Origin: an uncultured Clostridia bacterium
GTDB taxonomy: Bacteria > Bacillota > Clostridia > TANB77 > CAG-508
Assembly (NCBI GenBank): GCA_934141475.1
Contig: CAKPCG010000020.1
Coordinates: forward strand, 1-33,082
DNA length: 33,082 nt
Reading direction: 5' to 3'
Shown: positions 25,901 to 32,775 of the stretch, piece after piece
Layout: each line of letters begins with the position of its first letter
How positions within the stretch are numbered: position 1 is the first letter of the stretch
Program-made: the position numbers and the translations under genes
The notes under the pieces: model-generated
Seen by the model: the letters and a program-made list of their open reading frames with translations, nothing else
What the model was told of the DNA's origin: nothing
The model's database searches: none

Positions 25901-26380
25901 TTATTTTTTAATTTCTAAAACTTTAAATTTTATTATTCCTGCTGGTGCATCTACCTCAACTATTTCGCCTTTTTTTCTACCAAGTAATGCTTTTCCTATT
26001 GGTGATTCATTTGAAATTTTGTTTTCTGCTAAATTTACTTCTGTTGAACCTACAATAGTATAAATTACATCTTCTTCAAATTCTTCATCATATAGTTTTA
26101 CAGTATTTCCTATTTGTACTGTTTTTGTATCAATTTCTTTGCTGTCAATTACTTTTGCATTTCTTATTTTTATTTCTAATTCTGCTATTTGTTGTTCATT
26201 TTCTGCTTGTGCACCTTTTGCTTCGTCATATTCTGAATTTTCAGATAAATCTCCAAATCCTCTTGCTATTTTTATTCTTTCAGCAATTTCTGTTCTTTTT
26301 TCTGTTTTTAAATAGTTTAACTCTTCTTCTAGTTTATCAAATCCTTCTTGAGTTAATATTACTTCTTGTTGGTCACCCAT
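25901..26380 (-). CDS. greA: Transcription elongation factor GreA
   Basis: GreA rescues stalled RNA polymerase by stimulating transcript cleavage. The protein is about 159 residues with both domains. The N-terminal coiled coil runs to about residue 75 (LTQEGFDKLEEELNYLK, ARGFGDLSENSEYDEAK), and that second block carries the acidic tip (DLSENSEYDE) typical of GreA. The C-terminal FKBP-like domain includes TIVGSTEVNLAENKISNESP and IGKALLGRKKGEIVEV. The ATG at 26380 (MGDQQEVIL) is ten bases after AAGGAG; the ATG at 26389 is only one base after it. It starts one base after the secF stop, so it is translationally linked to the Sec genes. Confidence 0.95.
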   Translation of the reverse strand: MGDQQEVILTQEGFDKLEEELNYLKTEKRTEIAERIKIARGFGDLSENSEYDEAKGAQAENEQQIAELEIKIRNAKVIDSKEIDTKTVQIGNTVKLYDEEFEEDVIYTIVGSTEVNLAENKISNESPIGKALLGRKKGEIVEVDAPAGIIKFKVLEIKK

Positions 26381-26381
26381 T

Positions 26382-27056
26382 TTACTCATTCTCCTTTTTG
26401 TTGTTTTCTTTTATTTGTAATTTTTCTTTTTCATTTTGGAATATAATTGCTAAATATCCAATTGTCAAAACATATACTCCAATTGCTACACCATTTGTTA
26501 CTCTTCCAAATGGTATTCTAAATATTGCAATTATTGAATAATATAATAATTCTGCAGCTATAGGTATTAATATACTTTTTATTAATACTTTTTTTGTTCC
26601 ATTTTTATGATACATTATTAAGAAATATAATATAATTGCAGAAAATGTAATTACACTAGGTAATATGTATGGTTTTAAAATGTCTCTAATTCTTGTATTT
26701 GCAACACTTATAATTTCTATTGTATCATTTGAAATATCTGCACTATATTCTTCATTTACTTTATTTATTATATTTTGTTTTTCTTCTTCACTTATTGATG
26801 GTGCTATAATTTCTACAGCATTTCCAAATCTTTCTTGTTTTTGAACTTTTACTTTTCTATTTTCTAATACTGATTTAGATATTTCTTCTATTTTGTTTAC
26901 ATCTAATTCAGTACTATTTGATATCAATATTTCTTGTCTATTAGAATAAAATAATTCTATATTAAAGCCTTTCTTCCAACATACAATTGCTCCGATGATA
27001 ATTACAATTGCAATAACTATATATATAAATTTATTTGTATTTTTTTGTTCCTTCAT
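26382..27056 (-). CDS. secF: SecF-like translocase subunit, short and divergent
   Basis: A 224-residue membrane protein in the place of secF, directly after secD. It has an N-terminal helix (FIYIVIAIVIIIGAIVCWK), then FNIELFYSNRQEILISNST, which looks like a worn form of the SecF G(I/V)DFxGG segment, a periplasmic-type region with SKSVLENRKVKVQKQERFG, and about three more helices (near 130-150, 160-182 and 186-206). Canonical SecF is near 300 residues with six helices, so this form lacks one or two. Start at ATG 27056, seven bases after AAGGAG. With SecD it should help release exported proteins. Assignment rests on position and weak similarity. Confidence 0.65.
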   Translation of the reverse strand: MKEQKNTNKFIYIVIAIVIIIGAIVCWKKGFNIELFYSNRQEILISNSTELDVNKIEEISKSVLENRKVKVQKQERFGNAVEIIAPSISEEEKQNIINKVNEEYSADISNDTIEIISVANTRIRDILKPYILPSVITFSAIILYFLIMYHKNGTKKVLIKSILIPIAAELLYYSIIAIFRIPFGRVTNGVAIGVYVLTIGYLAIIFQNEKEKLQIKENNKKENE

Positions 27057-27074
27057 CAAACTTCTCCTTCTCCA

Positions 27075-28559
27075 TTAATCTAGCATGTCTTTTGTTACTG
27101 TAAAGTTGTAAACAACACTTAAAATTATTCCCCAGAACATAAACATTCCAAATGTAGATATTTTGGTCCATTTAACAAATGGGAAAACAACTGAAATTAT
27201 AATTAATGGCATTAATTTTATTATTGTTGATTTTAGTTCTTCTTTATACACTCTAGATTTTAATTCTGCATCACTTTCATGTATATTTAGTAATTTGTAT
27301 GTTATTATATAGTTTACAACTAATACTACGCTTCCTGCAACAAGACTTTCTATTGATACTGTAACATTTGTGTATCTTACAAGTAACATATATAAACCTA
27401 TAAATCCAACATAAGCTATTGCTGAAATTAAACCTCTAGTTTTATATTTTAAAACTAATAAAAGCATTGCTACTGCTAAAACGGCTATTATTGCATATAC
27501 TACTTTTTTTACCATATCGTTTGTTATATCTGTATTTATATAGTTATTTTGAGAAATCTTGTATGTAAGTGGCATTTCTCCTGAATTTACCACTGCTGCT
27601 ATTGTTGAAGCAGATTGTAAATTTTCTGATATTTTGCTTGAATCTGTTGAAGCATTTCCCATAGATAAATCTATTACTCCATCTTGTATTGGGTCATCAA
27701 AACTTGTTGTTATCATTTCATTACTATCTATTGATAATATAATCTTCTTTTGAGTAGTACTTTCTGATGTACTACTATCACTACTGCTTTCATTTTCTGT
27801 AGTTGTATTCTTATCTGATGAGTTTTCTTCTTCAGAGCTTTCATTAGTTGTATTTTTATCTGATGAATCATCACTTGTTTCATTTGTTGTAGTGTTTTTT
27901 GTTTCATTTTTAGTTGCATATTCATTTGTGCTTATTTGTTTTAATGTATTTTCTCCATTTTTCTTAAATTCCATTCTTAAGTAAACTGTAGTACCCGATG
28001 TAGTTGTATTATATACAGCTGACACTTTCTTTACATCTTCATTTTTTATATATACTTTTGATGTATCTTCTGAATCTTTTATTTCGAATTTTGCAACTTG
28101 TAAAATATTACTAACAACATGATCTGTATCCCCATTTTCTGGTATTTGTAAATATATTGATCCTGTATTTTCGTCTACACTTATATTATAGTCTTCCACA
28201 TTTAAATTTTTTAATCTTTTTTCTATTATATTTTTTGATTTTTCATAATTTTCTTTTGTTAAACTTTCATCACTGTTTACTTTTGTTTCTGTTTTTTGAT
28301 AAGAACTTGACTCAATTTTGTCATCTGTATAAGAATCTGTGTTTCCTATAACTTTTCCACTTGAATCAAGAACCTCTGTAGCATCACTTATATTAAATAC
28401 AAGTTCTCTATATCCTTTTAAATCTTTGCTAAGCACATAGTCCTTTACTTTGTTTTGCATTTTATTAGCTTTTTTCGTATATACTCCTACAAATGATACT
28501 AAACATATAACTACTATTGCTAATATTTCTGTAATTAGTTTTAATCTTTTTTCTTTCAA
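27075..28559 (-). CDS. secD: SecD-like translocase subunit with a low-complexity insert
   Basis: About 494 residues. An N-terminal helix (LITEILAIVVICLVSFVGVY) is followed by the SecD P1 head and base: KGYRELVFNISDATEVLD, KNIIEKRLKNLNVEDYNIS (the typical IxxRxxxxGV-like repeat) and IYLQIPENGDTD. ISENLQSASTIAAVVNSGEMPL is a clear SecD block before the membrane part. About five helices then follow, where the family has five. An Asn/Thr/Ser/Glu-rich stretch of about 60 residues (near 225-285) interrupts the periplasmic domain. The start is TTG 28559, eight bases after AAGGAGG; an ATG at 28589 lacks a site. The ATG of secF lies 18 bases beyond the stop. Confidence 0.78.
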   Translation of the reverse strand: MKEKRLKLITEILAIVVICLVSFVGVYTKKANKMQNKVKDYVLSKDLKGYRELVFNISDATEVLDSSGKVIGNTDSYTDDKIESSSYQKTETKVNSDESLTKENYEKSKNIIEKRLKNLNVEDYNISVDENTGSIYLQIPENGDTDHVVSNILQVAKFEIKDSEDTSKVYIKNEDVKKVSAVYNTTTSGTTVYLRMEFKKNGENTLKQISTNEYATKNETKNTTTNETSDDSSDKNTTNESSEEENSSDKNTTTENESSSDSSTSESTTQKKIILSIDSNEMITTSFDDPIQDGVIDLSMGNASTDSSKISENLQSASTIAAVVNSGEMPLTYKISQNNYINTDITNDMVKKVVYAIIAVLAVAMLLLVLKYKTRGLISAIAYVGFIGLYMLLVRYTNVTVSIESLVAGSVVLVVNYIITYKLLNIHESDAELKSRVYKEELKSTIIKLMPLIIISVVFPFVKWTKISTFGMFMFWGIILSVVYNFTVTKDMLD

Positions 28560-28606
28560 TTTTTTATCCTCCTTATTTTGTTTTTGCATTTAATGCCATA
28601 TATTTA

Positions 28607-29267
28607 TTATAATAATTTAGTATTATTTATAATAAGCTCATACCATATTTTTAAATATTTTGCTGCATATTTACTCATAATTGTTCTATCCATAAATATT
28701 TTAAAATAATCTAATACTGGACATATTTTTGTATCAATGTCTAATTTTAATGTAATTATTCTTTCTTCAGCATTTAACTTTAAATCTGCATTTGTTACAG
28801 CATAATTAACTTTGTCGTGAATATCAAATGTTGCTATATTTGTTTTTGAAACTCTTGACCTTGCAACATCTGACTTATCTGCCAAAATTAATGCTGCAGA
28901 TATATTACTTACTGCTGTTCCTGTATTTTCGTCATGGTTTCCTATTGCCATCATAATTTCTGTTCTTTCTTTTACATCCATTCCCATATCTTTTAAGATA
29001 TTATAGCTTAGAATTGCTCCTGAATGAGCATGGTCTACCCTATTTACACAGTTTCCAATGTCATGCATGTACCCTGCAATTCTTGTTAGTTCTACTGTTC
29101 TTTCATCATAGCCTAAATCTTGCAAGATATCTCCTGCTCTTTTAGAAACTATTCCTAAATGCCTATATGAGTGTTCAGTATATCCGAAGCCCATCTAACT
29201 GTTTTTGTGCTCCTTCTATTAAAGCATTTATTTCCTTATTGTTTTTTATATCTTCTAAAGTTACCAA
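28607..29267 (-). CDS. HD-domain phosphohydrolase, read through a +1 frameshift
   Basis: Joined by one +1 shift this gives a 219-residue HD protein. The start is TTG 29267, after GGGAGG, giving VTLEDIKNNKEINALIEGAQ and KQLDGL. Then zero-frame CGG (29184-29186) is followed two codons later by TGA. Skipping the C gives GYTEHSYRHLGIVSKRAG. The HD ligands are in HSYRHL, ARIAGYMHDIGNC (HD pair) and AHSGAI, and later IGNHDE and LADKSDVAR. An ATG at 29194 in the downstream frame has no ribosome site and would drop the N-terminal helix. The likely activity is a metal-dependent phosphohydrolase on a nucleotide or RNA; the substrate is unknown. It has a good promoter upstream and precedes secD by 47 bases. 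Confidence 0.85.
29183..29186 (-). other. CGGA +1 frameshift site in the HD-domain gene
   Basis: The zero frame reads GGG CTT CGG ATA TAC TGA. Skipping the C at 29186 gives CTT GGA TAT ACT GAA CAC, that is LGYTEHS, the expected continuation. It is the only in-frame CGG in the gene. Confidence 0.8.
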
Positions 29268-29305
29268 TTTTTGGCCTCCCTTTTGTTTAGTTTTAAACTT
29301 TTTCT

Positions 29306-29334
29306 ATTTTAGCCTAAATGTAAAAAAATATCAA
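29306..29334 (-). promoter_or_regulatory. Promoter of the HD-secD-secF-greA gene series
   Basis: TTGATA (29329-29334), a 17-base spacer and TAAAAT (29306-29311) on the minus strand, about 40 bases before the TTG start at 29267. Confidence 0.75.
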
Positions 29335-29403
29335 CATTTTTCTAAAATCTTTTTTATTTTTTTATTCTCCTTTATATTTAAGCTTGTTTTAACTTTTTTT
29401 AAA

Positions 29404-29432
29404 TTGACAAATTTTCTAAAATATAATAAGAT
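29404..29432 (+). promoter_or_regulatory. Promoter of the OPRT-like gene with possible operator
   Basis: TTGACA (29404-29409), a 17-base spacer and TAAGAT (29427-29432). TTGACA is mirrored by TGTCAA at 29434-29439, giving an inverted pair around the -10 region that could bind a repressor. The -10 box is a moderate match. Confidence 0.5.
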
Positions 29433-29463
29433 ATTGTCAAATTTTAAGGAGGTTAGATTAATT

Positions 29464-30345
29464 ATGTCTAATATATTATCATATTTATTTGAATCAAATG
29501 CAATAAAATTTTGCAAGGAAAATGAACCTTTTTGGCTTACTTCTGGTAAACTTTCGCCATATTTTTTTAACGCACAATATGTTTATGGTGGAGAAAAAGA
29601 GTCAACAGATTTTTTAAATTATATAACAGATTTACTTGCTCAGATTTCTGAAAAAAAATTAGAAAAAGTTGATTTGCCAAAAAAACTTTATGAAAAAGTT
29701 TTAGATGAATATAATACAAACACAATGTATCATGATGTTATAAATCAAATGAAAGAATATATTGAAAAAAATATAGGTGTAGAAAATTTTGATTACATTT
29801 CTGGTGGAGAAAGAAGAGATTGGTATTTTTCTTTAATTATAGCAAAACTGTTAAACAAACCACATTTAATGGTATTTAAAGATATGACAGCTATTTATAG
29901 TGATTCTTCTTTTGAAAAAACAGAACCTATTTCTGACTTAAATCAAAGTAAAGTTTTACATCTTTCTGATTTAATTACAACAGCTTCTAGTTATATAAAA
30001 AGATGGGTCCCTATTATAAATAATTTAAATGGAAAAATGGAACATACATTATGTGTAATAGACAGAAATCAAGGTGGAAAAGATAATTTAAAAGAAGTTG
30101 GTGTTATAACACATTCTCTTGCAACTGTAAATAAAGATTTGTTTAAAAACGCATTAGAACATGGTTCTATTACAGAAGAACAACTCGAATTTATAAATAA
30201 ATATTTTGACAATCCAGATGATACTATGAAAGAATTTTTAATAAATCATCCTGAATTTATAGAAAATAGCTTAAAATCTGATAATGAAAGAACTTTAACA
30301 AGAGTTCATACTTTAATAGATGAAAATTTATATGGATTAAATTAA
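29464..30345 (+). CDS. Orotate-phosphoribosyltransferase-like protein
   Basis: A 293-residue protein related to OPRT. PFWLTSGKLSPYFFNAQYVY matches the OPRT substrate-loop region (LxSGxxSPYFxN). FDYISGGERRDWYFSLIIAK stands where PyrE has its GIxxGGIPLA loop, and KVLHLSDLITTASSYIKRWV is the PRPP-binding motif (normally VxVVDDVxTTG), here with Ser-Asp instead of Asp-Asp. CVIDRNQGGKDNLKEVGV follows as in OPRT. It is longer than PyrE (about 190-210 residues) because of an extra helical segment near 60-105 and a tail of about 45 residues. It may act on another base or be non-catalytic. The start at 29464 follows AAGGAGG. It is the only large plus-strand gene and is divergent from the HD gene. Confidence 0.72.
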   Translation: MSNILSYLFESNAIKFCKENEPFWLTSGKLSPYFFNAQYVYGGEKESTDFLNYITDLLAQISEKKLEKVDLPKKLYEKVLDEYNTNTMYHDVINQMKEYIEKNIGVENFDYISGGERRDWYFSLIIAKLLNKPHLMVFKDMTAIYSDSSFEKTEPISDLNQSKVLHLSDLITTASSYIKRWVPIINNLNGKMEHTLCVIDRNQGGKDNLKEVGVITHSLATVNKDLFKNALEHGSITEEQLEFINKYFDNPDDTMKEFLINHPEFIENSLKSDNERTLTRVHTLIDENLYGLN

Positions 30346-30352
30346 TTTTTAG

Positions 30353-30385
30353 CGGTGGGTTACTAACCTGCCGTTTATTTTTATT
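30353..30385 (+). terminator. Intrinsic terminator after the OPRT-like gene
   Basis: Nine-pair arms (30353-30361, 30365-30373) with two G-U pairs and a 3-base loop are followed by a T-rich tract. The hairpin starts 7 bases after the stop codon. Confidence 0.8.
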
Positions 30386-30413
30386 CATATATTTTATATA
30401 AAAGGAGCTTTCT

Positions 30414-30491
30414 ATGATAACTACAAATGACTCTACAGTTGCTGTTGAAACCTCAGCAGAGCTAAAAAAGGTTTTAGAAGAAGAATTATAA
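30414..30491 (+). CDS. Possible 25-residue small protein
   Basis: An ATG preceded by AAAAGGAGC at an ideal six-base distance opens a 25-codon frame with the peptide MITTNDSTVAVETSAELKKV followed by LEEEL and TAA. The C-terminal half could form an amphipathic acidic helix. There is no membrane segment. It follows the terminator of the OPRT-like gene and is followed by a stable hairpin at 30500-30517. It may be a true small protein or the remaining 5' end of a larger lost gene, because the short peptide resembles the start of a surface-domain protein. I found no homologue from memory. Confidence 0.35.
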   Translation: MITTNDSTVAVETSAELKKVLEEEL

Positions 30492-30499
30492 AAAGAAAA

Positions 30500-30535
30500 C
30501 TCTCTCCGAAGAGAGAGAAAAAGATACATCTTTTT
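30500..30535 (-). terminator. Two stacked hairpins ending the small gene at 30544
   Basis: On the minus strand the first hairpin (30518-30535, 7-base arms) ends in UCUUUUU. The second (30500-30517) has 7-base CU/GA arms closed by a UUCG tetraloop and is followed by a U-rich run. Both lie within 45 bases of the stop at 30544. The second can also serve plus-strand transcripts. Confidence 0.7.
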
Positions 30536-30543
30536 ATGGCTTT

Positions 30544-30765
30544 TTAAAGAACCATGTTGTTCACATCGTCATGGTATCTTCTGCACCATGAATGATATGT
30601 TTTTAAGCGAGATTCTACAGTTTTCCTTGCTGCATCAATAACTTCATTAGAAGCTCCTGAATTAACAATTGATTTGAAAACTGAGTTTGCACTGCTATAG
30701 GCTTTGTAAGCCTCTTTCTTCATCTCGCATATTGCGTCTGTGTTTCTTGTCTTTGTTACAGCCAT
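30544..30765 (-). CDS. Uncharacterised 73-residue helical protein
   Basis: I do not recognise this protein. It is basic and helical (AICEMKKEAYKAYSSANSVF, KSIVNSGASNEVIDAARKTV, SRLKTYHSWCRRYHDDVNN), with no membrane segment or signal peptide. AGGAGG precedes the ATG, a good promoter lies at 30833-30861, and two terminators follow, so it is a complete single-gene unit. Two cysteines do not form a zinc motif. It lies in an accessory stretch beside an XRE regulator and transposase remnants, so a phage or mobile-element origin is possible. Confidence 0.7.
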   Translation of the reverse strand: MAVTKTRNTDAICEMKKEAYKAYSSANSVFKSIVNSGASNEVIDAARKTVESRLKTYHSWCRRYHDDVNNMVL

Positions 30766-30832
30766 TTCTTGTACCTCCTAAAATTTAGTGTAACGGTTAG
30801 TTATATTAATAAACCATTTGGCTTATATAGTT

Positions 30833-30861
30833 ATTTTACCACATTTTCTGATACTTTACAA
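30833..30861 (-). promoter_or_regulatory. Promoter of the 73-residue protein gene
   Basis: TTGTAA (30856-30861), a 17-base spacer ending in TGTGG, and TAAAAT (30833-30838). It leaves a leader of about 60 bases before the ATG at 30765. Confidence 0.65.
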
Positions 30862-30910
30862 GCCTTACGTTACTAATACTTTAGCTGCTTAAATATGTAC
30901 AAGAAAATTT

Positions 30911-31120
30911 TTAATCATTTTTTTTATATTCCAATATATCTCCTGGCTGACAATTAAGTGCTTCGCAAATTGCCTCTAATGTGGAAAACCTTATCGCACT
31001 TATTCTTCCGTTTTTCAATTTGGATAAATTCACATTTGAAATTTTTACAATTTCTGATAGTTCATTTAGTGACATTTTTCTATCAGCCATTACTCTATCT
31101 AATCTTAATATGATTCCCAT
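30911..31120 (-). CDS. XRE-family helix-turn-helix regulator (YozG-like)
   Basis: A 69-residue protein made of one Cro/CI-type DNA-binding domain: LDRVMADRKMSLNELSEIV, then ISNVNLSKLKNGRISAIRFS (recognition helix), then LEAICEALNCQPGDILEYK. This short form is typical of regulators paired with DUF2975 membrane proteins, and such a gene lies immediately upstream (31139-31687). The ribosome site GAAAGGAAAGGG overlaps the intergenic gap of 18 bases, so both are one operon. It may control its own promoter at 31722-31750. Confidence 0.9.
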   Translation of the reverse strand: MGIILRLDRVMADRKMSLNELSEIVKISNVNLSKLKNGRISAIRFSTLEAICEALNCQPGDILEYKKND

Positions 31121-31138
31121 AAAAATCCCTTTCCTTTC

Positions 31139-31687
31139 TTATAGTAATTCATCTGATTCTTTTTGTAATAAATATCCATAATTAAATATTTGATAAATTG
31201 TAACTATTATTATAATAAAAATTATTGAATTCAAAATAGACATTTGTGATGCCCCAAATACTACAACTGCACCAATCATTTTTCTCATATTTTTAACATT
31301 ATTTTCTGTAAATGGTGTTTTATTGTTGATTGAACCAGTAAATATTTTCCTTAATAAACTAAATACACATGCTGAAGCAATAAATTTTATCTCTAATACT
31401 AAAAGATCAACCATAACCATGACTTTTTGTAAACCTATGTTATTGCTTATTTCTGGAATTTGATCTTCATTAACATTCTCACATATCGTATTAAATAAAA
31501 ATGTTATGTCACTATCTGACTCTTTTTTTGCAATTCCAATTGTTACAATAGCAATTGCTCCTATTATTATTGCTGCCTTAAAAAAAAGTTCTAAAATCTC
31601 AAAAAAAACTGAATATTTTTTAAATCTATTTACCATTAATTCCTCATTAGTTTCTGTTTTTTCTTTTTTTAAATTTTGTTTTTTCAT
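31139..31687 (-). CDS. DUF2975-family membrane protein
   Basis: About 182 residues with four predicted membrane helices: FEILELFFKAAIIIGAIAI, VMVDLLVLEIKFIASACVF, MIGAVVVFGASQMSI, and SIIFIIIIVTIYQIF, followed by a short tail with GYLLQKESDELL. The NKTPFTENNVKNMRKMIG segment is characteristic of DUF2975. The pairing with a downstream YozG-like XRE regulator is usual for this family. The function is unknown; a link to membrane stress or bacteriocin immunity has been suggested for relatives but is not visible here. Start at 31687 (MKKQNLK) after AAAGGGG; upstream in-frame ATGs lack a site. Confidence 0.8.
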   Translation of the reverse strand: MKKQNLKKEKTETNEELMVNRFKKYSVFFEILELFFKAAIIIGAIAIVTIGIAKKESDSDITFLFNTICENVNEDQIPEISNNIGLQKVMVMVDLLVLEIKFIASACVFSLLRKIFTGSINNKTPFTENNVKNMRKMIGAVVVFGASQMSILNSIIFIIIIVTIYQIFNYGYLLQKESDELL

Positions 31688-31721
31688 ATAAAAAACCCCT
31701 TTCTTTATTTTTGATATAATC

Positions 31722-31750
31722 ATAATAATATATTTTTTTACTTTTGTCAA
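31722..31750 (-). promoter_or_regulatory. Promoter of the DUF2975-XRE operon
   Basis: A perfect TTGACA (31745-31750), a 17-base spacer and TATTAT (31722-31727), about 35 bases before the ATG at 31687. Confidence 0.8.
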
Positions 31751-31993
31751 TACTTTTTTTATGTTTATCGTTAATTTTTTGTTTTTTTATTATACTATAG
31801 GTATTTTTTAAAATTTTCATTTGACAAATAAAAAAAGGTATTATTATATAGTTACATTAGACAATGTACCTTAGTTCGGGTTGTGTATATTGTTTGCTTG
31901 TATGTGTATCGTAACTGCACATACTTTTTTTATGCTCAAAAAAGCAAGGAAGCCTCGTAACAACTTCCTCACTTCGACTATGTAATGACACTT
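31751..31993. other. Intergenic stretch with weak hairpins only
   Basis: No supported gene. A 7-base inverted pair (31900-31906, 31918-31924) followed by six Ts looks like a plus-strand terminator, and GGAAG/CTTCC form another small hairpin near 31949-31969. These probably belong to the flank of the transposase remnant. Confidence 0.4.
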
Positions 31994-32203
31994 TTAGTCT
32001 TTTACATCTCTTAATCCATTTTCTAATAATTGTCTTATTATATGCGCTATTTGTATCATCATATAATGTATCTTTATTGCTGTTGCATCTTTACTATACA
32101 AATGTCCTATTGCATTTCTTTTTTCTTTTCTATTCAAAAAAACATCTCCTTGGGAGAAGTTTAATAAGGACAAAATTGTTCTTATCGACTTCTTCCAAAA
32201 TTT
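31994..32203 (-). pseudogene. Transposase C-terminal remnant
   Basis: The minus strand holds about 69 codons open from 32203 to TAA at 31994, with SIRTILSLLNFSQGDVFLNR, HLYSKDATAIKIHYMMIQIA and HIIRQLLENGLRDVKD. The KIHYMMIQIAHIIRQLLE ending resembles the last helices of DDE transposases found in Clostridia. There is no start codon with a ribosome site and no catalytic motif. The exact IS family is not clear. An imperfect inverted repeat lies within 32157-32195. Confidence 0.5.
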
Positions 32204-32282
32204 TTATATTAGATGGTCAAATAAAGATATAAATTATCTAGTCAAATTTGTAGTGAAAATTAATTTATGGAGGTTTTTAGAA

Positions 32283-32647
32283 ATGAATAATAAATTACAT
32301 ATAACAAAGTTGGAGATTATTATTTGCCTAATCTATATTTAGCAAAAGATGAATATGAAAAAGATTATCAAATTGGAAAGTATGGTCATCTAAGACTAGA
32401 ATATTTAAAAACACATAAAAAAGCTGAATACGCTATAATGTTTATGGATAGTACTTTAAGAAAACATATTGTAGATACTGATAAACAAGCTAAAGAAAGA
32501 TTTAAAATACTTATGATACAAATGCTAGAAAACAATCCTGTTGATGAAAACTTAAAAAATACTGACCCATTAAAATGGGGAGGACTTATGAATAATTATA
32601 AGCATTCAGTTGAAGAAATCATTTTTAAAGAATTAATTTATATTTAG
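32283..32647 (+). pseudogene. TnpV-like transposon protein, frameshifted
   Basis: An ATG at 32283 follows GGAGG and opens MNNKLHIT, but that frame stops early. The frame beginning with KVGDYYLPNLYLAKDEYEKD and continuing QIGKYGHLRLEYLKTHKKAE to NYKHSVEEIIFKELIYI matches the small TnpV proteins of clostridial transposons. Joining them needs one missing A in the short A-run near 32310 (ACAAAGTT). This shift is of the opposite sense to the CGG sites and lies in a run of identical bases, so I treat it as ordinary decay. No transposase or resistance gene accompanies it in view. A strong terminator follows. Confidence 0.7.
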
Positions 32648-32649
32648 TA

Positions 32650-32692
32650 AAAAAATGAATTTTCCAGTTAATAATTGGAAAATTCATTTTTT
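32650..32692 (+). terminator. Intrinsic terminator after tnpV
   Basis: Twenty-base arms (32650-32669, 32673-32692) pair with a single G-U and a 3-base loop, starting two bases after the stop and ending in a U tract. It could also work for the minus-strand gene ending at 32776. Confidence 0.85.
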
Positions 32693-32775
32693 TTATTCTT
32701 TATTTTCGTTTTTCTTAAAATTATTTAATATTTTTTATAATATCTTTTAATATATATCTATGTTTTAATATGATT

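Noticed and set aside
28589..28591. ATG 28589 as the secD start
   Set aside because: There is no ribosome site before it, while TTG 28559 has AAGGAGG at eight bases and keeps the full N-terminal helix.
3024..29186. Simple reassignment of CGG to another amino acid
   Set aside because: Changing the meaning of one triplet would leave the frame unchanged. At all four sites the frame itself must move by one base, with stop codons following closely in the old frame.
29167..29463. Longer N-terminus for the OPRT-like gene
   Set aside because: The upstream extension runs through the divergent promoters and codes for Phe-rich noise. ATG 29464 has AAGGAGG and starts at the family's N-terminus.
31861..31993. 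Possible structured RNA near the transposase remnant
   Set aside because: Only short hairpins (5-7 pairs) are present and they look like terminator or IS-end sequence. Nothing distinctive enough to call an RNA gene.
32283..32647. A fifth CGG-type frameshift in tnpV
   Set aside because: No CGG is present. The shift goes the other way and sits in an A-run of a mobile-element gene, so ordinary decay explains it.
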